DNA of 64,000 nt from Ceratopteris richardii (taxonomy: Eukaryota; Streptophyta; Polypodiopsida; Polypodiales; Pteridaceae): NCBI GenBank assembly GCA_020310875.1, contig CM035407.1, positions 196,351,892 to 196,415,891 on the forward strand. Reading direction: 5' to 3'. The notes beneath the pieces were generated by a model. That model worked only from the letters and a program-made list of their open reading frames with translations. It did not search any database and was not told the DNA's origin. Position numbers and translations under genes: made by a program. Below, piece after piece: positions 48,201 through 58,218 of the stretch (within the stretch, counting starts at the first letter, position 1; each line of letters starts with the position of its first letter).

Positions 48201-49520
48201 ACTTGGTAAATTCACTCTTTTGACTCAAAGAAATGCACAAGAATTGCATTCCCAGTAAGGAGTCAGAAAGTCTGAATGTGACATGAACTTAGTCTCAAGT
48301 GAAGCATTATTTGAATACAAAACTCATCAACAGAACCTCAGTGGGTCGACACACTGATGTTTGTTACCACACTAGTATCTTGTGGTTAGATGATGTTTTT
48401 GATTTGCTTTGAATCTTTTTGAGAAACTGGATTATTTCTCTTAAAGATATACCCTGTTGAAACAAATCTTTGAAAAGTTAAAGTCTTGAGTCATCTAGCC
48501 TTTGACTAATAGCAAGTTTACGTATCTTTGAAGTTTGAAATTGGTTGTACAGAGTTTTAGTTATTTCTTTCTACTTTCCAAATCATTTGGAATTGGCTCA
48601 GATATGGCATCTGATTGCTTTTGCAAAAGACCAGGGTCAGTCGGTTTGAACTAGATAACCAAATTGAACATCCTAGATAGATGTTATGTACAAGAACCTT
48701 TTCAATCTTCAAAAGAGAATAAGTCTAAGTGGACTTATTTATTTGAGTTTGCTTTAAGTTATAGCATAAATGATTTTCTAGAGTCCAGTATACTCTAGAA
48801 TAGAGAAGTTAGGAATTGCTCAACAGATTGACAATTCCCAAGAACTTTTAGCTAAAAACTAGTCTTTGAGAAAAGTATCCTAAATTGGACAATTTTTCAT
48901 TTGAATTTGAATTGGTCAAGTTATATTATGGTTAACTCAAAGAAAATGATAAACTTTCTCCTACGGTTTACACAGGATTTTTTAGGACAAAGTAGTCCTC
49001 TAGTCAGGTGAAAAATCAAGTAACTGTTGGATAGGAGTTAACCATTGTACAAACATCTAAGTTAGATGTTTGGGAAAACCAAACTTCAAGTTCTCCAAAA
49101 CAAATTCAAGTGAATCAAGAGTTCTCAAAGTTTTGCAAGGGATAAGAATCCCGCCTTCATTATTAAGTCCATGCACTAGTTATACCTAGAAATGGACTAG
49201 TAATTTGAATCCATCTAGTTCACATATTTGTTCGTAGATCGCACATTGAGAAATTGTGAATTGGCCAGGGATATTTTTTAGATCCACCCTTATTATTCTT
49301 TCACTAGTTTATACTTTGTTCAGTTCATCAAAGTGCAAAATGAGACAGCGTTTTGAATCACTTGGGCAGGGGCGCCACCACAGAGATGAGACATGTTCTT
49401 CCAGTTCTAGAACATGACCATGTTCTTCCAGTTTTAGAACATGAGGCTCGGGGGTTGCCTATAGTATGTATATAGCTCTATTTTTTAGGACAAAAATATT
49501 TTCCAAGGGGGGAAGAATTT
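45231..49520. other. Decayed, AT-rich sequence; no gene supported
   Basis: 4.3 kb with short repeated words (CAAGTATT, AAGTTC, TCAAGA) and short open frames only. At 47,875-47,990 on plus a frame reads LLVLDWILKFDPHGN, then after a stop NFKEGV, resembling the C-terminal end of a Gypsy retropepsin. 49,395-49,450 holds a 27-bp direct repeat around ATGTTCTTCCAGTT. Probably an old retroelement. Confidence 0.4.
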
Positions 49521-50443
49521 CTTGCTACAAAGAGGCTATGCAGAAAGAGGATCATGTCAAGTGGGAGCATGCCATGAAGAGTGAGTTGGATTCTATTCAC
49601 AAGAATGGTACTTGGGATTTAGTACCTTTGCCAAAGGGAAGGAAAGATTTACCATGTAAATGGGTATATAAGCTGAAATTCATATCAGATAGTGCTTCTC
49701 CAAAGTATAAAGCATGACTCGTTGCAAAGGGTTTTAAGCAACAAAATGGTGCTGATTTCGAGGAAATCTTCTCTCCAGTGGTCAAGATGACTGCCCTGTG
49801 CATGGTGCTTGGATTCGTTGCAATGGAGGACTTAGAGCTAGTCCAAATGGATGTGAAAACTGCTTTCTTGCATGGAGATCTTACAGATGAGATCTATATG
49901 GAACAACCAAAGGGTTATGTAGTTCCTGGCAAGGAAAGTCTAGTTTGTAAGCTCAAGAAGAGCTTGTATGGACTTAAATAGTCCCCTAGACAATGGTACC
50001 AAAAGTTTGATGCTTTTATGAAGTCTCAAGGCTATTCTCGAAGCAATGAGGATCATTGTCTCTACACAAAGAGATGTTCAAATGGCAGCTTGATATGCTT
50101 GATACTTTATGTCCATGATATGTTGATTGCTGGGAAGTCCTCTTATGATTTGTCAATTCTCAAAAAGAAGTTGAGTCAGACATTTGATATGAAGGATTTG
50201 GGGGATGCCAAACATATTCTTGGCATGCACATTACTCGTGAGCGGAGTAAAAGATGCATATACTTGTCTCAAAGTGAGTACATATCCAAAGTACTTCATA
50301 GGTTCAATATGTAGGGTGGAAAGGCATTGAGTACACCTTTACCCACATATGTGAAATTGAGCAAGGATGGTTGCCCCAAATCAGATGAGGAAAAGGAATT
50401 CATGACCAAAATTCCCTATCAGTCTGTTGTTGGTAGTCTCATG
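49521..50443 (+). pseudogene. Copia-1b reverse transcriptase, decayed (5' part of a truncated copy)
   Basis: Matches the Copia-1a/c RT from CYKEAMQKEDHVKWEHAMKS onward. Stops replace CGA at 49,715-49,717 and CAG at 49,979-49,981 and 50,312-50,314. The catalytic YVDD has become YVHD (50,110-50,121). The copy starts abruptly at ~49,521 without gag, protease or integrase. It is interrupted at 50,443 by Copia-2 and resumes at 57,137. Confidence 0.9.
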
Positions 50444-51585
50444 TGTTGACGATAAATGTACAAGCTCATTTTCATATGAGCCATGCTTGGATAAATTTAC
50501 CAACTATAAAGATAAAGAAAAAAGTGGAGGAAAAAAGGAAAAAATAATAAAAGAAAAATTCTAGTCAAAATTCATGATGAGTAAGAGATACAATATCTTG
50601 CCTTGTAGTTAGTAGCATGTAGTGGAGAAAGTGGTGAGTTAAGAAGGAGGCACAAACTTCTTCACATGCTCATTGGTTATAAAAGTGAAGTGGGAGCACA
50701 TTCAAAACAAGGAGAGAAAGAGGTAAGAGCTCCCAGTAGTCGGATCTAGCCATTTTGTCATTTTGGTTTTCCCTTAGACTCCTTCCAGCCGCACGTCAGT
50801 TTGTACACAGCTCTGTTGCAGAGCTCATATCTTAGTACGTATGTAACCATTTTGTGTGTTTAAACATTCATTGGAAAGCTTATCTCATGTACTTTCTGCA
50901 TATCAAATATCTCTTTGAAAGCTTATGTAGTTTGTGAGATATCAATGAAAGAGTGAAGTCCAGGTTTTCAGTATACCTGTGTAGATAGGTAGTCTATTTT
51001 GGTCGGTTCAGTTTGCCAACCAAAACATATTCAAATTGTGTGCTTTTTGTCTTGTTGGAAAGCCCTTGGCATCTACTTTCATTGTCTCAAATATCTTATT
51101 CAGATCATTCATATTCTGTGAGATATCTATCAGAGAGTAAAGTCCAGTTTTATAGTGTACTTATGTGTGCAAATGGTCTACCTTCGTGAGTTGAGTTTCC
51201 TGATCAAAACTTATCCAAATTACTTGATTTTTAGCTTGTTGGAAAGATATTTGTGTCTACTTTCTCTGTACCAAATATCTTTCTCAAAGGATATATATTC
51301 AGAGAGCTATCAGTCCGAGAGTGAAGCTCAGTTCTTCAGCATACCTGTGTGGACAGGTAGTTCATCTTTGTCAGTTGTGTTTCCTAATCAAAACTTGTCC
51401 ATATTAAGTTATTTATAGCTTGTTAGAAAGCTCTCTTTGTCTACTTTGATTGACTAAAGGCTCATCCATTTGAGTTTTGTATTGAGAGCAGTAAGCTATC
51501 TAAGGTGCAGCTATTTGTCCAAGTGCTGGACATACAAGGGTTCACTACACACTTCCGTTGCGCATAGGAGAACTCATTCTCCACA
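50444..51585 (+). repeat. Copia-2 5' LTR (1,142 bp)
   Basis: TGTTGACG...CTCCACA. It contains TATAAAAG at 50,678-50,685 just after an inverted CCAAT (ATTGG), a likely core promoter, and several ~100-150 bp internal near-repeats built on GGAAAGC...TCTACTTTC...CAAATATC...GAGAGTGAAG (for example 50,870-50,960, 51,055-51,140, 51,238-51,330). The same internal repeats occur in the 3' LTR. Confidence 0.95.
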
Positions 51586-51587
51586 GT

Positions 51588-51599
51588 TGGTATCAGAGC
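51588..51599 (+). promoter_or_regulatory. Copia-2 primer binding site
   Basis: TGGTATCAGAGC two bases after the 5' LTR: complementary to initiator Met tRNA, as in Copia-1. Confidence 0.95.
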
Positions 51600-51743
51600 A
51601 AACTTGGTGCTGAAGCTTCATCAACAGAGCTGGAGATAAAGAAAAGCAAAAGAGGAGCTATAAAACAAGGAGGAGCTTCACAAACGCAAGAGCAAAGGAC
51701 TATAACTATTCGAGGTAACTCTCAAAGTCTTTGATACTCTTCA

Positions 51744-52760
51744 ATGTCTGACTTGGGCCAACAAGTAGAGAAGTTGGATAAGGATAACTATCCTGTGTGG
51801 AGGTTTAGAATGACCAACTACCTAATGGGCAAAGGCTTATGGGGTATTGTGAGCGGCGATGATGCTCAACCTCAAATCAATCAAGCTATGGCCACCGAAG
51901 TCCAAAGGAGGCAAGCAAAAGAATGGGAAGACAGGAATAGGAGAGTCATGTTCCTCATTTTGCAAGTCATTACTAATGCCATGGTAGGGCATATTCAACA
52001 TATAGAGAAAGCTAAGGATGCTTGGGAAGCTCTTGAAAGGATGTATTCAACAAATACCAAAGCTAGGAAACTTCAACTCAAGAATGAGTTGAACACAATC
52101 AAGAAAAGTTCGAGTCAATCCATAGCTGAATATACTTTGAAGATTAAGGAGCTAAGCGATGCTTTAGCTTCTATTGGCACAACGGTTGAAGACGAAGATC
52201 TTGTGTGTTATACTCTCAATGGCTTGAGAGAAGATGAAAGATGGAAGCCTTTTATAACTTCCATTAACTTGAAAGATGTATATCCAGGTTTTGAACAACT
52301 AATCCCTCATCTTGTCACAGAAGAGCTTAGCTTCGGTGGTCCCAAAGGAAAGGACAACCACAACCAAATGTTATATGCAGGTCGAGGTAAAGGAAGAAAC
52401 TCAAGAGGAAGCTCAAGAGGAAAAGGAAGAGGTCACAACCACTCCAACTACAATCAAAACAATTCGGAAGACAACAAGGATGCATCAAATGCCAACACAC
52501 AAGGAAGAGGTCGAGGTAGAAGTAGAGGAAGAGGCCGAAGCTCCTACAATTCTCATAAAGGTATAACATGCTATCATTGTGGTAAAGTAGGACACTATGC
52601 TAGTGATTGTTGGCTGAAGAATGGAAGACCAAATGGAGGCAATCAAAGGAACCAAAGCAACTATGCAACCACCTCAAGTGAAGGAAGCAAGGACACACTA
52701 CTTGCAATGAGACATGAGTATAGAAGCTCTTGTGAAGATGACAAAAAATGGGTACATTGA
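51744..52760 (+). CDS. Copia-2 gag
   Basis: 338 codons. It has an N-terminal DUF4219-like start (VEKLDKDNYPVWRFRMTNYL), a UBN2 gag core through about residue 200 (KDAWEALERMY; LKNELNTIKKSSSQSIAEY), an Arg-Gly-rich basic stretch (about 212-266) and a CCHC knuckle CYHCGKVGHYASDC (276-289). It forms the virus-like particle and binds element RNA. Just before the protease site the frame is shifted by one extra G in the GGG run at 52,750-52,752, so it ends at 52,760 instead of continuing into pol. The ATG is the first after the PBS in frame. Confidence 0.95.
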   Translation: MSDLGQQVEKLDKDNYPVWRFRMTNYLMGKGLWGIVSGDDAQPQINQAMATEVQRRQAKEWEDRNRRVMFLILQVITNAMVGHIQHIEKAKDAWEALERMYSTNTKARKLQLKNELNTIKKSSSQSIAEYTLKIKELSDALASIGTTVEDEDLVCYTLNGLREDERWKPFITSINLKDVYPGFEQLIPHLVTEELSFGGPKGKDNHNQMLYAGRGKGRNSRGSSRGKGRGHNHSNYNQNNSEDNKDASNANTQGRGRGRSRGRGRSSYNSHKGITCYHCGKVGHYASDCWLKNGRPNGGNQRNQSNYATTSSEGSKDTLLAMRHEYRSSCEDDKKWVH

Positions 52761-55700
52761 TTCAGGTTGTAGTAACCATATGTCATGCCAAGGAAGTTTG
52801 TTCACTAATCTACAGGTACCAAGTGGAAAAGGATGTGTTGAAATAGGTGATGATACTCAACACATGATTGAACACATTGGAGATATAAGGTTTGGAGATA
52901 CAAGCAGAGCAAAGGTACTATCTAATGTTCTTCATGTTCCTACAATTTCAGAGAACTTGATTTTAGTAGGAAAAATGGTAGAGAAGGGTTATCATGTCAT
53001 ATTCAATGAGAATGGGTGCTTCATAAAGAATCCAAAAGAAGGCTTCAAGGTCATTGCTCGAGGTAGAAGAGAAGGAAGGATGTTCACTTTGGATGTCCAA
53101 CATCCACATGGAAAGGTCATGTACATTCAATGTGGGAACAAGAAGATTTCAGAGCTGGACTTATGGCACAAAAGAATAGGACACATCAACATTCCAAAGC
53201 TAAAGGAAATGAGCAAACATGAAGTGGTAAGAGGTCTTCCAAAATTTAATAGCATTGGACTACATGAGTTATGTGAAGCTTGTCAACTAGGAAAGCAAAC
53301 AAGGCAGCCATTCAAGAGGAGTAATTATGTGGCTCCAAATGTCTTGGACTTGATACATACGGATGTATGGGGACCAACCCAAGGGGCATCAATGGCTGGT
53401 AATAGATTTTTTGTCACCTTCATTGATGATCACTCAAGAAAGGTATGGCTGTTCTGTATGAAGCAAAAATCAGAGGTGTTTTCTATATTCAAAAGATTCA
53501 AAGCTGAATTTGAAAAGGAAACAGGAAGGTCTATCAAAACCTTAAGGTCCGATGGTGGAGGAGAATACTTCTCCAAAGAATTTTCAGATTTTCTACAAGA
53601 GAATGGAATCAAAAGGCAGTTCACTTGTAGGTACACACCACAACAAAATGGAGTAGCTGAGAGGAAAAATAGGCAAATTGCTGAAATTGCAAGATGCATG
53701 CTCAACGAGATGAAGGTACCATTGTACTATTGGGCTAAAGCTACCACAACTGCCATTTACTTGATGAATAGGTGCACAACATCGGGAATACATCACTTGA
53801 CTCCAGAAGAGGTATATTCCAATAAGAAACCTAATCTTACACACCTCAAAGTTTTTGGATGTGTTTGCTTTGTTCACATTCCACAAGAAGTTAGAACAAA
53901 GATGGAACCAAGATCAGAAAAATGCATTTTCATCGACTACTCGACGGAGCAAAAAGGATACAAGTGTTACAACCCTAGAACAAAGGAATTCAAAGTCTCG
54001 CGAGATGTGGTCTTTGATGAACTAAGACCATGGTATGAAGATAAAGGAAAGGAAAAGATTCTTGAAGAAGATTGTGATGATTATGCAGGAACAAATCAAA
54101 GAGAAGTTCAACAATCAAGCACAAAGGCTTCAGGTCCAGAGGCATCTACATCAAATGAAGAATGTTCAACATGGAGGGGGAGCCATTCTTTGTCTCCAAA
54201 TTCAGCTCATAGTAGAGCCAAAGATGCAAGTGCTACTCCAAACAGTGAGGTAGATGCAAGTGAAGAAGAATATGAAGAGGTAATCACTCCGATGGTAAAG
54301 CTAAATAGGTTAAAGAAGCAACTCTCTAAAGGCAATGAAAGAAGATCTTCAAGGACAAGGTATCCAACTCAAAGGTTGAGTTATGATAGTTTTATGGCGA
54401 CACATTTTGCATACATGATGCAGGTTATCAAAGACAAAGAGCCTGAGACATATGAAGAAGCTTGCACACAAAAGGAATGGAAGCAAGCTATGAAAGAGGA
54501 GATCAAAGCTCTCAAAGATAATCACACATGGGAGCTAGTGCCAAAGAACGAAGGTATGAAGATTGTTCCAAACAAATGGGTGTTTAAAGTAAAGAGGAAG
54601 GTTGATGGTTCAGTAGCTAGATATAAAGCTAGATTAGTTGCCAAAGGATTTAAACAAACACAAGGCATAGATTATGATGAAGTTTTCAGCCCCGTTGCAA
54701 AGATGGGAACTATCCGAACCTTAATAGCAATTGGTGCTTCAAGGAGATGGCCATTATATCAACTCGGCATAAAAAATGCTTTTCTTAATGGAGAACTACA
54801 AGAAGAGGTATACATGAGTCAACCGATTGGATTTGAAGATGAAAACCATCCAGATTTTGTTTGCAGGTTGAAGAAGACACTTTATGGCTTGAAGCAAGCA
54901 CCAAGAGCATGGAATCAGAGATTGGTAGAGTATCTGACTAAGTGTGGATACAACCCAAGTAGTGTAGATCCTTCGTTGTACATGAAGAAGGAAGAAAATA
55001 GAGAGGTATATATTTGCATATATGTCGATGACCTCATCATAACAGGAAATGATGTTACAGAGATTAAAGATATCAAAAGGAAGCTTGGTAAGGAGTTTAA
55101 AATTTCAGATCTTGGAAAGCTGAAATATTTTTTAGGAATTGAAGTTGTTTATGGAAAGAGTGGCATCTACTTGATGCAAAGGAAGTACTTGTTGGATGTT
55201 CTTTTCAGATTTGGAATGAGTGAATGCAAACCACTCACTCAACCCATGGACACAAATACAAAGATTTGTTCAAATGATGGAGAACCATTGGAAGATGTAA
55301 CGACATACAGAAGCATTGTAGGATCATTGATCTATGCAAACATTACAAGACCTGATTTGTCTTATGTTGTTGGTGTACTTTCTCAGTTTATGCAAGCCCC
55401 GACAAGTGAACACTTAAATTCAGCCAAGAGAGTGTTGAGATACATAAAGCATACAGTTAATCATGCTTTGTTTTACAAGTTTGATGAAGAATTGCAAGTC
55501 AAAGGCTTTAGTGATGCTGATTGGGCAGGCTCAAAGGAAGATAGAAGATCAACCTCAGGTTATGTGTTCATGATAGGAAGCAAACCTATCACATGGAGCT
55601 CAAAGAAACAACCTACTGTTGCACTTTCATCTATGGAGGCTGAATATAGAGGATTAGCTTTTGCCACATGTGAAGCAATGTGGATTAAAAAGCTTTTGGC

Positions 55701-56115
55701 TGATCTTGGAGTGCAAGTTGGAACCATCCCTATATACGGTGATAACATGTCAAGTATTTACTTGGCAAGCAATCCTATGTTTCATGCAAGGAGCAAGCAC
55801 ATAGAGGTCCACTACCACTATGTAAGGGAGAAGGTGTTGAGCAAAGATGTGGAGGTAAAGTTCACCAGAACCAAAGAGCAGGTTGCAGATATGTTTACAA
55901 AGTTCTTGGATGCTTCTAAACTCAAAGGTTTCAAGGATGCGATAAATTTGAAGGACATGGATGAAGATAACTCCCAAATGAGCTTGAGGGGGAGTGTTGA
56001 CGATAAATGTACAAGCTCATTTTCATATGAGCCATGCTTGGATAAATTTACCAACTATAAAGATAAAGAAAAAAGTGGAGGAAAAAAGGAAAAAATAATA
56101 AAAGAAAAAGTCTAG
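52714..56115 (+). CDS. Copia-2 pol (protease, integrase, RT, RNase H)
   Basis: 1,133 codons, uninterrupted; true coding relative to gag begins at about 52,753. Protease DSGCSNHMS (residues 16-24); gag-pre-integrase HKRIGHIN...CEACQLGKQ (about 151-197); integrase core with HTDVWGP, LRSDGGGEY and QNGVAERKNR supplying D, D and E; RT with RYKARLVAKGFKQTQGIDYD, KNAFLNGELQEEVYMSQP and the catalytic YVDD at 770-773; RNase H with SDADWAGS, SSMEAEYRG and YGDN. The frame runs over the polypurine tract into the 3' LTR (last ~40 codons), as in many Copia elements. All catalytic residues are present. Confidence 0.95.
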   Translation: MSIEALVKMTKNGYIDSGCSNHMSCQGSLFTNLQVPSGKGCVEIGDDTQHMIEHIGDIRFGDTSRAKVLSNVLHVPTISENLILVGKMVEKGYHVIFNENGCFIKNPKEGFKVIARGRREGRMFTLDVQHPHGKVMYIQCGNKKISELDLWHKRIGHINIPKLKEMSKHEVVRGLPKFNSIGLHELCEACQLGKQTRQPFKRSNYVAPNVLDLIHTDVWGPTQGASMAGNRFFVTFIDDHSRKVWLFCMKQKSEVFSIFKRFKAEFEKETGRSIKTLRSDGGGEYFSKEFSDFLQENGIKRQFTCRYTPQQNGVAERKNRQIAEIARCMLNEMKVPLYYWAKATTTAIYLMNRCTTSGIHHLTPEEVYSNKKPNLTHLKVFGCVCFVHIPQEVRTKMEPRSEKCIFIDYSTEQKGYKCYNPRTKEFKVSRDVVFDELRPWYEDKGKEKILEEDCDDYAGTNQREVQQSSTKASGPEASTSNEECSTWRGSHSLSPNSAHSRAKDASATPNSEVDASEEEYEEVITPMVKLNRLKKQLSKGNERRSSRTRYPTQRLSYDSFMATHFAYMMQVIKDKEPETYEEACTQKEWKQAMKEEIKALKDNHTWELVPKNEGMKIVPNKWVFKVKRKVDGSVARYKARLVAKGFKQTQGIDYDEVFSPVAKMGTIRTLIAIGASRRWPLYQLGIKNAFLNGELQEEVYMSQPIGFEDENHPDFVCRLKKTLYGLKQAPRAWNQRLVEYLTKCGYNPSSVDPSLYMKKEENREVYICIYVDDLIITGNDVTEIKDIKRKLGKEFKISDLGKLKYFLGIEVVYGKSGIYLMQRKYLLDVLFRFGMSECKPLTQPMDTNTKICSNDGEPLEDVTTYRSIVGSLIYANITRPDLSYVVGVLSQFMQAPTSEHLNSAKRVLRYIKHTVNHALFYKFDEELQVKGFSDADWAGSKEDRRSTSGYVFMIGSKPITWSSKKQPTVALSSMEAEYRGLAFATCEAMWIKKLLADLGVQVGTIPIYGDNMSSIYLASNPMFHARSKHIEVHYHYVREKVLSKDVEVKFTRTKEQVADMFTKFLDASKLKGFKDAINLKDMDEDNSQMSLRGSVDDKCTSSFSYEPCLDKFTNYKDKEKSGGKKEKIIKEKV
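55982..55994 (+). promoter_or_regulatory. Copia-2 polypurine tract
   Basis: GCTTGAGGGGGAG directly abuts the 3' LTR TG. It is the plus-strand primer for reverse transcription. Confidence 0.9.
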
Positions 56116-57136
56116 TCAAAATTCATGATGAGTAAGAGATACAATATCTTGCCTTGTAGTTAGTAGCATGTAGTGGAGAAAGTGGTGAGTTAAGAAAGAG
56201 GCACAAACTTCTTCACATGCTCATTGGTTATAAAAATGAAGTGGGAGCACATTCAAAACAAGGAGAGAAAGAGGCAAGAGCTCCCAGTAGTCGGATCTAG
56301 CCATTTTGTCATTTTGGTTTTTCCTTAGACTCCTTCCAGCCGCACGTCAGTTTGTACACAGCTCTGTTGCAGAGCTCATATCTCAGTGCATATGTAACCA
56401 TTTTGTGTGTTTAAACATTCATTGGAAAGCTTATCTCATGTACTTTCTGCATATCAAATATCTCTTTGAAAGCTTATGTAATTTGGGAGATATCAGTGAA
56501 AGAGTGAAGTCCAGTTTTTCAGTATACCTATGTAGATAGGTAGTCTATTTTGGTCGGTTCAGTTTGCCAACCAAAACATATCCAAATTGTGTGAATTTTG
56601 TCTTGTTGGAGAGCCTTTGGCATCTACTTTCACTGTCTCAAATATCTTATTCAGATCATTCATATTCTGTGAGATATCTATCAGAGAGTAAAGTCTAGTT
56701 TTATAGTGTACTTATGTGTGCAGGTGGTCTATCTTGGTGAGTTGAGTTTCCTGATCAAAACTGATCCAAATTACTTGATTTTTAGCTTGTTGGAAAGCTA
56801 TTTGTGTCTACTTTCTCTGTACCAAATATCTTTCTCAAAGGATATATTCAGAGAGCTATCAGTCCGAGAGTGAAGCTTAGTTCTTCAGCATACCTGTGTG
56901 GACAGGTAGTTCATCTTTGTCAGTTGTGTTTCCTAATCAAAACTTGTCCAAATTAAGTTATTTATAGCTTGTTAGAAAGCTCTCTTTGTCTACTTTGATT
57001 GACTAAAGGCTCAAGTCCATTTGAGTTTTTTATTGAGAGCAGCAAGCTATCTAAGGTGCAGCTATTTGTCCAAGTGCTGGACATACAAGGGTTCACTACA
57101 CACTTCCGTTGCGCATAGGAGAACTCATTCTCCACA
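55995..57136 (+). repeat. Copia-2 3' LTR (1,142 bp)
   Basis: Collinear with 50,444-51,585 over its full length, ending CTCCACA, and followed by the second TCATG. Confidence 0.97.
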
Positions 57137-57760
57137 TCATGTACGCTATGGTAGCTACGAGGCCAGACATTGCATTTGCAGTGGGAGTTGTGAGCAGATA
57201 TATGTCTAATCTTGGCAAGAAACATTGGGAAGCGGTCAAGATGATTTTGAGATATCTGAGTGGCACTAAGGACAAATGTCTATTCTTAGGTAGAGGGAAA
57301 GCATCTATTATTGGTTACACAAATTCTAACTATGCTGGTTGTGTAGACAGTCGTAAGTCTACATCAGGGTAAATTTTTCATTTTGTCGGAGGTGCTATCT
57401 CTTGGAGATCTTGTCTTCAAGAATGTACAATTGTTTCCACCACAGAAGCAGAGTATGTTGCAGCAAGTGAGGCATGTAAGGAAGCATTGTGGCTTTCTCG
57501 TCTTGCTTGTGATATGGGTTTACCTCAGCATGTACCTCGCTTGCTCAGTGATAGAGTGCCATTGCTTTAGCTAAGAATCTCATCTATCGTGCAAAGACCA
57601 AGCACATTGAGGTGAGGTGTCACTTCATTAGAGATTGCTTAGCCACTGAGTGCATTCTTATTGAGAAGTTTCACACTTGAGATAATGTTGCAGATGCTTT
57701 GACTAAAGATCTACCATAGGATAGATTTCAACATTGTTGTTACTTGATGGGGGTTACTTG
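57137..57760 (+). pseudogene. Copia-1b RNase H, decayed (3' part after Copia-2)
   Basis: Continues the frame interrupted at 50,443, starting with the second TCATG copy. Recognisable segments: YAMVATRPDIAFAVGVVSRY, RKSTSG and TTEAEYVAASEACKEALWLS. Damage: TAC to TAA at about 57,370, a 4-bp loss near 57,553, CGA to TGA near 57,678 and CAG to TAG near 57,717. Nonfunctional. Confidence 0.9.
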
Positions 57761-57908
57761 ATTCTTGATCTCACATAATCACGTGTATACTCTGTAACAT
57801 GCCCATCAGGTGGGAGGTATAGTTTGTATACTTACACTCAGGTATTCTTTATCATTCTTTATTTTTCTCCCATAGCTACTATGGCCATGTTGGCCTTTGG
57901 TGAGAGAT

Positions 57909-58205
57909 CGTTACCGTTAGTGTCCATGTGAAAGGCCAAATGGCCACCGGACACTTCTTTGTATATGTTCTTTAATAAAACATATAGTGGCCTGGTCAGT
58001 CACAAACTATAAGTTCGGTCGCATTTGTAAGGCCTAAGAAGTCTGTCTTTGTGCTCCTTGTGTACTATGTTTTCTGCATATTCTGCAGCCTCTGTGCGGA
58101 CTATTGTGTGCGGCCTTAAGAGCTCGGCTTTCTACTCCGAGCATATCATCGTGGAGCTCTCAAGAAGGAGAGTGCACTATGGTGCATCGCCATCGAATTA
58201 CTTCA
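57909..58205 (+). repeat. Copia-1b 3' LTR (297 bp)
   Basis: Collinear with the Copia-1a LTR; the terminal TG is mutated to CG and it ends ATTACTTCA. It keeps TTCTTTAATAAAAC. Much more diverged than the 1a/1c pair, so this copy is older. The next sequence is the coiled-coil pseudogene. Confidence 0.9.
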
Positions 58206-58218
58206 ACAATTTGACCCC

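Larger units (their letters stand above)
50444..57136 (+). mobile_element. Copia-2: nearly complete Ty1/Copia element nested in Copia-1b
   Basis: 6.7 kb with two 1,142-bp LTRs, PBS, gag, pol, polypurine tract and a perfect 5-bp target duplication TCATG (50,439-50,443 and 57,137-57,141). The undisturbed target can be read in Copia-1c at about 59,338-59,350. I count about 30 substitutions and two 2-bp indels between the LTRs (~2.6 %). The only obvious coding defect is one base separating gag from pol. Confidence 0.97.

Noticed and set aside
55995-56115. Extra C-terminal domain on Copia-2 pol
   Set aside because: The last ~40 codons are LTR sequence read through the polypurine tract.
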